Shown one piece after another: positions 10,016-18,358 of a stretch of 41,523 nucleotides of DNA (the stretch's first letter is position 1; each line of letters starts with the position of its first letter). Source of the DNA: JALYRV01 sp036675475. GTDB lineage: Bacteria > Acidobacteriota > Vicinamibacteria > Vicinamibacterales > SCN-69-37. The stretch lies in assembly GCA_036675475.1 (NCBI GenBank), contig JAKFEY010000008.1, positions 1 through 41,523 on the forward strand, written 5' to 3'. The translations under genes and the position numbers were made by a program. The notes under the pieces are model-generated. The model saw nothing but the letters and a program-made list of their open reading frames with translations, made no database searches and had not been told where the DNA came from.

Positions 10016-12259
10016 ATGTTATTGAGACTCGTCGCAGTTAGCTGCCTCTGCCTGGTGCCCGCCGTCGCGCACGCGCAGGAGCCGCCGTCCCCCGCCGTTG
10101 GCGGCACCGTCCGTGATGCCGCCGGCCTGCCGGTGCCTGGCGTCTCGGTGGTGCTCACCAATCTGTCGACGCGATTCGAGCGCGTCAGTGTCACCGACGA
10201 GCGCGGCGCGTTCACCTTCGGGTCGGTCGCCGATGGCCGCTATCGCGTGCTCGCGTCGCTCGACGGCTTTTCGCCTGCGTCAGCGGACACGCAGGCGGGG
10301 CACACCGTGGAACTGACACTCGCGCCGTCTCCCTTCAGCGAGCAGGTGACCGTGGTGTCGGCGTCGCGGCAGGAAGCGCTGCGCGAATCGCTCGCCACGC
10401 CCGTGTCGGTCATCACGCGCGATCGCCTGGCCGAAACCGGGCGCAGCACGGTTGGCGATGTGCTGCGCGAGCTGCCCGGCGTGATCACGCGCCGCGGCTC
10501 GGAAGGCACGGGCGTCGCCGGCGAGCAGGTGCAGGGCATCGACTCGCGCCAGGTGCTCGTGCTGTTCGACGGCCAGCCCATCGCCGGCGCCCGCGGCATC
10601 AAGAGCGGCGCCGTCAACCTCGATCGGCAGACGACCGAGCGGCTCGATCGCGTCGAAGTTGTGAAAGGCGCGGCCTCGGCGCTGTTCGGCTCCGACGCCA
10701 TCGGCGGCGTCATCAATCTCGTGCCGCGCGACATCCGGCGACGCGACGTCGACGTTGCCGCGGTCGCCGGCGAGCACGGCCGGCGCGACGTCCGCGTCTC
10801 GGGCGGCGCGCCGGTGGCGGGCCGCTCCACGCTCTTCGCGAGCGCGTCGCACGCGGGCCGCGACGCGTTCGACCTCACGCCGACGACGGCCGATACGACC
10901 GGCGCGGAGTTCGCGCGCACCGATGTCTTCGCGCGCGGCGCCGCCGAGCCGCGGCCGGGCCTGCGCCTGTCGTTTCTCGGCTCGTCCTATCGCAACACCG
11001 AGCGCGGCCGAGCCCTCTCCACCACCGGCGCGCTGCAGGCGATCGACATCGACGATGCGTCGGTGGCGGGCGGCCTGACGGCCCAGTGGCAGGCGGCGTC
11101 GGGCACGTCCATCGAAGCGCGCGTCTACGGCACGCGTTTCAACGAGTCGTCATCGGCATCCTCCGACACGCTGTACGAGTCGCTGTCGAAAGTCGACGCC
11201 ACGCTGGCACAGAACATCGGCGAGCGGCAGCTGCTGCAGATTGGCGTGGAAGCCTCATCCGACAAGTACGCGGGCATCAACCGCGTGCGCAACGCGGACG
11301 GCGGACACGCGGCCGACACCGCCGTGATCTGGGCGCAGGATCGCGTCAACCTTGGATCGCGCGTCACGATGACGGTGGGCGGACGGTACGATCGGCACTC
11401 GATTTTCGGGTCGGCGTTCTCGCCGAAAGCCGCCGTGAACGCGCGGCTCGCCGACAGCCTGCGGCTTCGCGCGTCGTACGGCGAAGGCTTCCGCGCGCCC
11501 GACCTCGGTCAGCTGTTCTATCGCTTCGTGCCGGCCACCGGCGTCTACCAGGTGATCGGCAATCCCGATCTCGGACCCGAGTCGTCGCGCAGCTGGCAGG
11601 CCGGCGCCGACTACACGCCCTCGTCGCGCGCGCGTGTCGGCATCAACGTCTTCCACAACGACGTCGCGCACCTGATCGAAGCCGTCACGCTCGGCTTCCT
11701 CTCGTCGCCCGCGCAGCGCGCCGCGCTGCTCGCGCGCGAAGGCGTCGATCCCGCGTTCGCGCCGGTACTCGGGCGGCTGCTCTTTCACTACCGCAATGTG
11801 CGCGACGTGGTGACGCGCGGCGTCGAGCTCGACGGCCAGGCGGATCTCGGCAACGGCCTGCAGGTGGCGGGCGCCTATACGCTGCTCGACGCCATCGACG
11901 GCGGCAGCGGTGACGCGCTGGCCGGCCGCCACCGCCATCACGGCGCCGCGCGGGCCACGTGGGTGTCGGCGTCGCGCGGGCTGCGCGCGGAAGTCCGCGG
12001 CTCGTTCTTCAGCTCGTGGATTGCCGTCGCGGCCCGCGGCTCGGCGCCGCTCGAAAAGGCCCCGGCGTACGCACTCTGGGATCTCTACGCCGCCAAGCGT
12101 CTGGGCTTCGGCCTCGAAGTCTTCGCCGCGATCGACAACGCAACCGACAGCCGCGATCCGAACGCGAACGTCGTTCTCGCCAATGGCACGCCGGCGCCGA
12201 TTTACCGGCCCGACATCGGCCGCGCCACGCGCGTGGGCCTTCGCTGGAGCATCCGATGA
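10016..12259 (+). CDS. TonB-dependent outer-membrane receptor with N-terminal carboxypeptidase-regulatory-like domain
   Basis: 747 residues from the ATG at 10016, which opens a clear signal peptide (MLLRLVAVSCLCLVPAVAHAQ). Residues about 27-105 form a small beta-sandwich (GGTVRDAAGLPVPGVSVVLTN) of the carboxypeptidase-regulatory-like type. A plug domain follows (about 115-235) with VTVVSASRQE resembling a TonB-box-like start and VEVVKGAASALFGSDAIGGVINL, the hallmark plug end. The remaining ~500 residues alternate as a 22-strand barrel, ending in VGLRWSIR. BtuB-like plug wording and the coupled downstream CbiX-like gene suggest a tetrapyrrole, cobalamin or metal-chelate substrate, but this is inference. 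The last four bases overlap the next gene (ATGA). A promoter at 9980-10009 precedes it. Confidence 0.9.
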   Translation: MLLRLVAVSCLCLVPAVAHAQEPPSPAVGGTVRDAAGLPVPGVSVVLTNLSTRFERVSVTDERGAFTFGSVADGRYRVLASLDGFSPASADTQAGHTVELTLAPSPFSEQVTVVSASRQEALRESLATPVSVITRDRLAETGRSTVGDVLRELPGVITRRGSEGTGVAGEQVQGIDSRQVLVLFDGQPIAGARGIKSGAVNLDRQTTERLDRVEVVKGAASALFGSDAIGGVINLVPRDIRRRDVDVAAVAGEHGRRDVRVSGGAPVAGRSTLFASASHAGRDAFDLTPTTADTTGAEFARTDVFARGAAEPRPGLRLSFLGSSYRNTERGRALSTTGALQAIDIDDASVAGGLTAQWQAASGTSIEARVYGTRFNESSSASSDTLYESLSKVDATLAQNIGERQLLQIGVEASSDKYAGINRVRNADGGHAADTAVIWAQDRVNLGSRVTMTVGGRYDRHSIFGSAFSPKAAVNARLADSLRLRASYGEGFRAPDLGQLFYRFVPATGVYQVIGNPDLGPESSRSWQAGADYTPSSRARVGINVFHNDVAHLIEAVTLGFLSSPAQRAALLAREGVDPAFAPVLGRLLFHYRNVRDVVTRGVELDGQADLGNGLQVAGAYTLLDAIDGGSGDALAGRHRHHGAARATWVSASRGLRAEVRGSFFSSWIAVAARGSAPLEKAPAYALWDLYAAKRLGFGLEVFAAIDNATDSRDPNANVVLANGTPAPIYRPDIGRATRVGLRWSIR

Positions 12260-13170
12260 AGAGCCTGTTGTTGATCGCCGCCCTGTCTCTGACCGCGGGA
12301 AGTTATCCGGGCCCGCAGGCGCAGACTCCGTCGCGCCCCGGCATCCTGCTGCTCGCGCACGGCGGCAACGAGGCCTGGAACGCCAACGTGCTCGAGATCG
12401 TGAAGGCGCTCAATGCCGCGCAGCCTGCCGACGTGGCGTTCGGCATGGCGGCGCGCGCCAACATTCAGGAGGCCGTCGCGCGGCTCGAGGCGCGCGGCGC
12501 CACGGAAATCATCGCGGTGCCGCTGTTCGTGTCGTCGCACAGCTCGATCGTGCGGTCGACTGAATATCTGCTCGGGCTCCGCGCCGAGGCGCCGCCGGAA
12601 CTGGCGCGCTACGCAAAGATGTCGCACGGCCCGGCCGCCGCGGCTGGTGGCGCGCATGCCGCGCACGGTGCGGCGGCAGCGGCAGAAGACGGCACGAAGC
12701 CGATCGTCACGAAGCTGCCCGTGCGCATGACCGCGGCCCTCGACGATCATCCAATCCTCGGCGCGATCGCGGCCGACCGCGCGCGCTCGATCAGCCGCGC
12801 CCCGGCGAGCGAAGCCGTCATCCTGGCCGTGCACGGGCCGGTGCCCGACAGCGACAACGTGCTGTGGATGCGGGATCTCCGGGCGGTTGCGCAGCACGTG
12901 AAGGGCTACGCGTCGGTCGACACGACTTCGCTGCGCGACGATGCGCCGGCACCCGTGCGGGATGCGGCCACCGCGGAGCTGCGCGCGCTGGTCACGACGC
13001 ACCGCGCGGCAGGCCGTGACGTGCTGATCGTGCCCGTGCTGCTGTCGTACGGCGGTATCGAGCAGGGCTTGAAGACGCGTCTCGAAGGGCTCGAGTACCG
13101 GATTCCCGCGCAGGGCATCGCGCCCGATGCACGACTGGTGACGTGGGTGCTGGAGCGCGCGCGGCGCTGA
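12256..13170 (+). CDS. Exported two-domain CbiX/sirohydrochlorin-chelatase-like protein
   Basis: 304 residues. The N-terminus MKSLLLIAALSLTAG...QAQ looks like a Sec signal peptide, unusual because CbiX/SirB enzymes insert cobalt or iron into sirohydrochlorin in the cytoplasm. Two half-domains are visible: LLLAHGGNEAWN with H35 and a second conserved loop with H95, then LAVHGPVPDSDN with H193 and a C-terminal LSYGGIEQGL segment. Between them sits an Ala/Gly/His-rich stretch (about 123-140, His124, 134, 137), reminiscent of the metal-binding loops of CbiX proteins. It is coupled by ATGA overlap to the TonB receptor. It may be a periplasmic tetrapyrrole or metal-handling protein rather than a biosynthetic chelatase. 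The fold assignment is strong; the location and role are inferred. Confidence 0.78.
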   Translation: MKSLLLIAALSLTAGSYPGPQAQTPSRPGILLLAHGGNEAWNANVLEIVKALNAAQPADVAFGMAARANIQEAVARLEARGATEIIAVPLFVSSHSSIVRSTEYLLGLRAEAPPELARYAKMSHGPAAAAGGAHAAHGAAAAAEDGTKPIVTKLPVRMTAALDDHPILGAIAADRARSISRAPASEAVILAVHGPVPDSDNVLWMRDLRAVAQHVKGYASVDTTSLRDDAPAPVRDAATAELRALVTTHRAAGRDVLIVPVLLSYGGIEQGLKTRLEGLEYRIPAQGIAPDARLVTWVLERARR

Positions 13171-13206
13171 CGGCGCGGGGTTGTAAATCGTAAATCGAGC
13201 TGACAG

Positions 13207-13250
13207 AAAAACGCCGATCATCCTCCCGTCAGGGAGGAGGATGATCGGCG
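13207..13250 (-). terminator. Strong hairpin terminator between convergent genes
   Basis: A 15-bp perfect stem (CGCCGATCATCCTCC at 13212-13226 with its complement at 13236-13250) has a 9-base loop. A5 at 13207-13211 becomes a T run on the minus strand, so it best terminates the glycine-zipper lipoprotein gene; it may also stop the CbiX-like gene. Confidence 0.8.
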
Positions 13251-13260
13251 CTGGTCTTAC

Positions 13261-13280
13261 CGCAGACCTGAAGGTCTGCG
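13261..13280. repeat. TTCA-centred 20-bp palindrome, copy 1 (TGAA orientation)
   Basis: CGCAGACC-TGAA-GGTCTGCG is a perfect palindrome with 8-bp arms. It is followed by CTACCGCTACCGC, whose complement GCGGTAG supplies the stop of the minus-strand lipoprotein gene. The same flank plus palindrome recurs at 32875-32904. Confidence 0.7.
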
Positions 13281-13286
13281 CTACCG

Positions 13287-13898
13287 CTACCGCTGCTGGC
13301 GTCGCGTCACCTGGTCCCAGATGAGCGCGCCGCCGCCGCCGGCCACGGCGCCGATGATGGCGCCCTTCTTGCCGCCGATGAGCGCGCCCACGCCCGCGCC
13401 TGCCGCGGCCGTCGACCCGATGATCACCGCGCTCTTGGTCTTCGACCGCACCGGCTTCCGCTCGGTGTAGACGCGCTGCGTCACCGTGCGCGTGCGGGCC
13501 GGAGCCGTGGCGACCGTGCGCACCACGCGAGGCGCCGGCGCGGCCTGGTACACCACCGGCTGCGCCGCCATCGGCGCGAACTGCTGCGGCGCGTAGGCCG
13601 CAGCGCCTGCCTGCGCCGCCTCCTCCGCCGGCACGCAGTCGACCGACGCGACCGGCTGGCCGTTCAAGTAAGTCGTCCGCACCAGCGTGCGCTGATACGG
13701 GCCGCAGTTGACCAGCATCTGCTGGTTGCCCACCGCCGCGGTGCCGAGCTGCGAGCCGTTGGCCGCCGTCTGCAGCAACCGCGGGTCACGTTCGGCACGG
13801 ACGGTGTCGATGCCATTGCCGTTGCACGCCACGGTGGCAATGAGCGCCGCGGAGGCCACGCCGGCCGTTGCGAAACGCTTGACCGAGTTTGTCGTCAT
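13287..13898 (-). CDS. Lipoprotein with glycine-zipper C-terminus, function unknown
   Basis: 203 residues from the ATG at 13898, chosen because GGAG lies 9 bases upstream and a signal peptide begins there; the frame is open further upstream without support. The signal ends at the lipobox TVAC (Cys25). A central Cys pair (in VNCGPYQ and VDCVPAE) could form a disulfide. The middle is rich in Ala, Gln and Pro. The C-terminus carries a glycine-zipper segment (IIGSTAAAGAGVGALIGG then GAIIGAVAGGGGALI), a short hairpin that embeds in membranes as in Rick_17kDa/OmpA-associated lipoproteins. Nothing shows its partner. It is divergent from the phoB-like gene with 193 bases between starts, so they may share a regulatory region. 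Confidence 0.72.
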   Translation of the reverse strand: MTTNSVKRFATAGVASAALIATVACNGNGIDTVRAERDPRLLQTAANGSQLGTAAVGNQQMLVNCGPYQRTLVRTTYLNGQPVASVDCVPAEEAAQAGAAAYAPQQFAPMAAQPVVYQAAPAPRVVRTVATAPARTRTVTQRVYTERKPVRSKTKSAVIIGSTAAAGAGVGALIGGKKGAIIGAVAGGGGALIWDQVTRRQQR

Positions 13899-14091
13899 CA
13901 CATCAACTCCATTCGTGAGGCCCGCCATGGGCCTTTCCTGCCCCTCCATAGAGCAGGCGCGGTGCCACAGCGACCTCGTCGGTATTTCTCGTGTCATTGC
14001 AGCAGTTAGCGCAAGGATGGATGAGGCGGCGCCCGCTCGAGCTGTCGCGCGGGCAGGTCAGGCGTACGCGATACTCTGTCCAGTAAACAGG

Positions 14092-14790
14092 ATGCCCTCC
14101 ATTCTCGTCGTCGAAGACGACCGCGACATCTCCGACCTCATCGCGCACTACCTGCAGCGCGCGGGGCATCAGGTGCAGCAGCTCGCGCATGGCGGCGACG
14201 CGCCGCGCAAAGTGCGCGAGCTGTCGCCCGATCTCATCGTGCTCGATCTCATGCTGCCGGGCCTCGACGGCCTGATGGTGTGCCAGGCGCTGCGGTCGGA
14301 TCCGCGGACCGCGGCCATTCCCATCATCATGCTCACCGCGCGCGGCGACGAAGCCGACCGCGTGAAAGGGCTCGAGCTCGGCGCCGACGACTACGTCACG
14401 AAGCCCTTCAGCCCCAAAGAGCTGGTCGCGCGCGTGGCCGCGTTGCTGCGGCGCACGGCCCGGCCCGCGCCGGCGGCCTCCGCGGTGCTCCACTATCGCG
14501 ATCTCGCGCTGGATCCCGATCGGCATCTCGTCACGGCCGGCGGCGCGGAGGTCAAGCTCACCGCCAAGGAATTTCTGCTGCTGCAGTACCTCATCCAGCA
14601 TCGCGGCCGCGTGCTCTCGCGCGATCTGCTGCTGACCGATGTGTGGGGCTACCAGTACACCGGCGGCACGCGCACGGTCGACGTGCACATCCGGCGGCTG
14701 CGTGAAAAGCTGCCCATCCTCGCCGAAGCCATCGAAACCGTGAAGCAGTTCGGATACAGGCTCGCGGACGGCGGAGAGCGGCGCGCGTGA
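14092..14790 (+). CDS. phoB: PhoB-like response regulator (OmpR family)
   Basis: 232 residues. The receiver domain begins MPSILVVEDDRDISDL; the acidic pair is D9/D10, the phosphoacceptor is D52 in VLDLMLPGLDG, and the conserved Lys is in DDYVTKPFSPKEL. The winged-helix domain (about 135-228) has the usual LTAKEFLLLQYL and TVDVHIRRLREKL segments. It is coupled to the kinase by a GTGA four-base overlap. The PhoB/PhoP assignment rests on the context: the same island carries Pit, pstSCAB-phoU and polyphosphate genes. Many OmpR regulators look alike, so the symbol is an inference. The frame is open further upstream, but only this Met gives a family-like N-terminus. Confidence 0.83.
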   Translation: MPSILVVEDDRDISDLIAHYLQRAGHQVQQLAHGGDAPRKVRELSPDLIVLDLMLPGLDGLMVCQALRSDPRTAAIPIIMLTARGDEADRVKGLELGADDYVTKPFSPKELVARVAALLRRTARPAPAASAVLHYRDLALDPDRHLVTAGGAEVKLTAKEFLLLQYLIQHRGRVLSRDLLLTDVWGYQYTGGTRTVDVHIRRLREKLPILAEAIETVKQFGYRLADGGERRA

Positions 14791-16607
14791 CGCTTCGGAC
14801 GCGCACGCTGCTCAGCACGCTCGCCGGCGCGGTGATCGCCCTCAGCGTCGTCACCATCCTGTTCACCGTGCTCGAACGCGGCCGTCTCGCGGCGCGCGTG
14901 GAGGACGATCTGGAGGCGCGCACGCGCCTGGCCGCCGAACTGCTGTCGGACCGTCCGGTGCAGCCGTCGCTCGATCGTGAAGCCGACGATCTGGCCGCGC
15001 TCACGGGCGCGCGCGTCACGTTCATCGACGCGGCAGGCCGCGTCAGCGGCGACTCGGAAGTCGCCGAGGCGGATCTGCCGCAGGTGGCCAATCACGCGGA
15101 CCGTCCCGAAGTGATCGAGGCGCGCCGCGGCGCGGTCGGCCACGCGCGCCGGTACAGCCAGACGGCCGGCGTCGACATGCTCTATGCCGCGGCGCCGGTG
15201 CGCGGCAGTCCGATCGCGACCGTCCGCCTCGCGCTGCCGCTCGTCAGCGTGCGCGAGCAGCTGCAGCCGGTGTGGCGCACGTCCATGATCGCGCTCGGCG
15301 CCGGCCTGGCGGCCGCCCTGCTGCTGTCGTGGATGATGTCGCACTGGCTGACACAGCGGGTGCGCGCCATCGCCGCGGTCGCGGCGCGCTACGCGCGCGG
15401 CGATCTGTCGCGCGTCACGCGCGAGTACGGCGACGATGAGATCGGGCAGGTGGCGAGGGTGCTCGACGATTCGGTGCAACAGCTGGGCGCGCGGCTGGAG
15501 GAATCGCGGCGCACGCGGGCGCGCATGGAAGCGATCCTCACCGGCATGTTCGAGGGCGTCGTGCTCGTCGACGGCGCGGGACGCCTGCTGCTCGCCAACG
15601 CCGCGGCGCGCGAGATGCTGCAGATTCCGGCGGACGCCGAGAACCGCCACTACCTGGGGATCATCCGGCAGCCCGACATCACGGCGCTGCTCGACGGCGC
15701 CCTCAGCGGGCAGGCCACGCGGCCGGCCGAAGTCTCGCTCACGCGCGATCCCGGGCGCATCTTTGCCGCCCGCAGCGCGCCGGTGACCGGCCCCGACGGC
15801 GCAGCCGCGCCGCGCGGCGCCGTGCTGGTGCTGCACGACATCACCGAACTGCGCCGCGCCGATCAGGTGCGCCGCGACTTTGTCGCGAACGTGTCGCACG
15901 AGCTCCGGACGCCGCTGACCGCCGTGCGCGGCTATGTGGAAGCGCTGCTCGACCTTGAGACAGAAGCTGCGGGAAGGCGGACCGGGGCGCAGGCGTCCCC
16001 GCCGAAAACAGAGGACCGCACGCGCTTCCTCGAAATCATCGCGCGCCACACGCTGCGTATGGAGCGCCTCGTCAAGGATCTGCTGCGGCTCGCACGCCTG
16101 GACGCCGGGCAGGAATCACTCGAGCGCTCCACGATCCGGCTCGACACGCTGGTCAGCGGCGTGGAGACCGAGCTCGAAGGCGACATCGCGTCGCGCCGCA
16201 TGCGCATCACGGTCCGCGCCGGCGACGGCGCGGCAAGCCTGCACGGCGACGCCGCCAAACTGCACGACGCGCTGCGGAACCTGATCGAGAACGCCGTGCA
16301 TTACGGCGCCGAGGGTTCGGTCATCGAGGTCGAGGCGGTACGCGACGGGTCCGACGTGGTCGTCACGGTCTCCGACCGCGGGCCCGGCCTTCCGCCGTCA
16401 GACCTCACGCGTGTGTTCGAGCGCTTTTACAGGGTGGATCGCGCGCGCACGCGCGATCCCGGCGGCACGGGCCTGGGCCTCGCGATCGTGAAACATCTGA
16501 TTGGATTGCACGGCGGATCCGTGCGCGCGGACAATCGCGACGGCGGGGGCGCGGTCTTTACCGTGCGGCTGCCTCAGCCGCCGAACAGCGCCGACGCCGC
16601 GAGGTAA
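14787..16607 (+). CDS. phoR: PhoR-like sensor histidine kinase
   Basis: 606 residues from the GTG at 14787. TM1 is about residues 8-29, then an extracytoplasmic loop to about 165, TM2 about 166-184, and HAMP (about 186-238). A PAS-like domain (about 245-355) precedes HisKA with FVANVSHELRTPL, the phosphoacceptor being His371. The HATPase domain has N, G1 and G2 boxes (LIENAVHYG, DRGPGLPP, GTGLGLAIVKHL). A Gly/Lys-rich insertion at about 391-412 interrupts the HisKA helical hairpin after ALLDLETEA, which is unusual. The 3' end overlaps the convergent Pit gene by 34 bases. In the Pst/PhoU context it should sense phosphate supply and phosphorylate the PhoB-like partner. Confidence 0.85.
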   Translation: MTLRTRTLLSTLAGAVIALSVVTILFTVLERGRLAARVEDDLEARTRLAAELLSDRPVQPSLDREADDLAALTGARVTFIDAAGRVSGDSEVAEADLPQVANHADRPEVIEARRGAVGHARRYSQTAGVDMLYAAAPVRGSPIATVRLALPLVSVREQLQPVWRTSMIALGAGLAAALLLSWMMSHWLTQRVRAIAAVAARYARGDLSRVTREYGDDEIGQVARVLDDSVQQLGARLEESRRTRARMEAILTGMFEGVVLVDGAGRLLLANAAAREMLQIPADAENRHYLGIIRQPDITALLDGALSGQATRPAEVSLTRDPGRIFAARSAPVTGPDGAAAPRGAVLVLHDITELRRADQVRRDFVANVSHELRTPLTAVRGYVEALLDLETEAAGRRTGAQASPPKTEDRTRFLEIIARHTLRMERLVKDLLRLARLDAGQESLERSTIRLDTLVSGVETELEGDIASRRMRITVRAGDGAASLHGDAAKLHDALRNLIENAVHYGAEGSVIEVEAVRDGSDVVVTVSDRGPGLPPSDLTRVFERFYRVDRARTRDPGGTGLGLAIVKHLIGLHGGSVRADNRDGGGAVFTVRLPQPPNSADAAR

Positions 16608-17575
16608 GAGATGGCGCCGATGGCGCCCGATGCCGGAATGGTGAGCACCCACGCCCACACGATCTGGCGCGCGACGCCCCACCGCACCGCCGACAGGCGG
16701 CGCGTGGCGCCGACGCCCACGATGGCACCCGTGATGGTGTGCGTCGTGGAAATGCCCACGCCGAGTTGCGTCGCCGTGAAGATCGCCACCGCCGCGCCCG
16801 TCTCGGCCGCGAATCCGCCGGGCGGCTGCAGCTTGGTGATCTTGTTGCCCATCGTGTGGATGATGCGCCAGCCGCCCGACAGCGTGCCCAGGCCGATCGC
16901 CGCATGCGCCGCCAGCACCACGGCCCAGGGCACCTCGAACGTCGCGAGATAGCCGCCGGTGAACAGCACGCCGGTGATGATGCCCATCGTCTTCTGCGCG
17001 TCGTTCGCGCCGTGCATCAGGCTGAAGCCCGCGGCCGACAGCAGCTGCAGATGGCGGAACCATCCGGTGACGCGCGCAGGACGGGTGTCGCGGAAGATCC
17101 AGTAGATGGCCGTCATCAGCCCGAGGCCGACGGCGAGCCCGATCATCGGCGCGACCACGATGAAGATGAGCGTCTTGGTCCAGCCCGACGCGATGAGCGC
17201 GCCGAACCCCGCCTTGGCCACCGCGGCGCCGGCGTAGCCGCCGAACAGCGCGTGCGAGGAACTGGTGGGCAGCCCGTAGTACCAGGTAATCAGGTTCCAC
17301 GCGATCGCCCCAATCAACCCGCCGAAAATCACGGTGTAGGTGACGATGTCGAGGTCGACCATGCCTGACCCGACGGTCTTGGCGACGGCCGTGCCGAAGA
17401 AAAATGCCGCGACGAAATTGAAGAAGGCCGCCCAGAGCACCGCTTTGCCCGGGGACAGCACGCGCGTCGACACGACCGTGGCGATGGAATTGGCGGCGTC
17501 GTGAAAGCCGTTGATGAAGTCGAAGATCAGCGCCAGCAGAATGAGGGCGCCGACCGCAAGAAGCGCGGCGTCCAT
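16574..17575 (-). CDS. pit: Inorganic phosphate transporter, PiT family
   Basis: 333 residues, almost entirely membrane helices. The two inverted PiT signatures are present: FDFINGFHDAANSIATVVSTRVL near the N-terminus and GFSLMHGANDAQKTMGI in the second half, both bearing the GxxD-like phosphate/cation site residues. TSSSHALFGG and STTHTITGAIVGVG are further family motifs. PiT proteins import phosphate with H+ or Na+. The gene follows the DUF47 gene by one base, a classic pair in which the PhoU-like protein controls the transporter. Its last 34 bases lie antisense to the end of phoR. Confidence 0.92.
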   Translation of the reverse strand: MDAALLAVGALILLALIFDFINGFHDAANSIATVVSTRVLSPGKAVLWAAFFNFVAAFFFGTAVAKTVGSGMVDLDIVTYTVIFGGLIGAIAWNLITWYYGLPTSSSHALFGGYAGAAVAKAGFGALIASGWTKTLIFIVVAPMIGLAVGLGLMTAIYWIFRDTRPARVTGWFRHLQLLSAAGFSLMHGANDAQKTMGIITGVLFTGGYLATFEVPWAVVLAAHAAIGLGTLSGGWRIIHTMGNKITKLQPPGGFAAETGAAVAIFTATQLGVGISTTHTITGAIVGVGATRRLSAVRWGVARQIVWAWVLTIPASGAIGAISYLAASALFGG

Positions 17576-17576
17576 C

Positions 17577-18194
17577 CTAGCTGTGCTTCACGACGACGCC
17601 TTCGAGCACGTTGGCGACGTCCTCACACTCGTCGGTCGCCTTCTCGAGCTCGTCGAGCAGCTCCTTGAACTTCATCACGCTGATCGGGTCTTTCTCATTG
17701 GCGAACAACTCGCGCACCGCGACCTGATGCACGCGGTCGGCCTCGTTCTCGAGCCGGTTGATCTCCACGATGTGCGGGGCGATGGCGATTTTCTTGTCGA
17801 GCGCGCCCACGGCGGCCTCCACCGACCGGGCCGACGCGGTCAGCAGCTTGGCCAGCTCGCGGGCGCCGCCGGGGATGCGCGCGATTTCGTAATTGGCGAC
17901 CAGGTTAGCGCAGTGATCGACGGCGTCCATGCAGTCGTCGAGCGATCGGGCGAGCTCGAAGATGTCTTCGCGGTCGAGCGGCGTGACGAATGTCTGGTTG
18001 AGACGCTGGATCGTCGCATGCGTCAGGGAGTCGCAGCGGTGCTCGATCTCCTTGATTTCATGCGCCACGTCGTAGCGCGGCGGATCGCTCGCAATCATCT
18101 GCTCGAGCAGGCCGGCGCCCTTGGTAATCTGCACCGCCACGGCGATGAAATCGTCGTAGAACTTTTCTTCTTTGGGGATCAGTCTGAAGGCCAC
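17577..18194 (-). CDS. PhoU-like DUF47 protein (Pit accessory)
   Basis: 205 residues from the GTG at 18194, which has GGGAG immediately upstream and opens the family-typical N-terminus (V-A-F-R-L-I-P-K-E-E-K-F-Y-D-D-F). It is all alpha-helical with acidic metal-binding motifs of the PhoU fold (EIKEIEHRCDSLTH about residues 60-73 and INRLENEADRVHQ in the second half). DUF47 genes are found next to pit genes in many bacteria and are thought to regulate the transporter. The 1-base gap to pit shows they form one operon. A TAGAAT -10-like sequence lies upstream at about 18229-18234 on the minus strand, without a convincing -35. Confidence 0.88.
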   Translation of the reverse strand: MAFRLIPKEEKFYDDFIAVAVQITKGAGLLEQMIASDPPRYDVAHEIKEIEHRCDSLTHATIQRLNQTFVTPLDREDIFELARSLDDCMDAVDHCANLVANYEIARIPGGARELAKLLTASARSVEAAVGALDKKIAIAPHIVEINRLENEADRVHQVAVRELFANEKDPISVMKFKELLDELEKATDECEDVANVLEGVVVKHS

Positions 18195-18358
18195 AAGGCT
18201 CCCATCGGAGGCATCAAAACCTGCCGATTCTATCAGTAAACCGTCACACCCCGTTCCAGCCCCGTGACACGGCCGCCGATGGCCGAGGCGGACCGCTGGC
18301 GAATTCACCCCCGCGAAACGGACCCGGCACGCGGCGGGCGTAAACTCACAGGTAGGCC

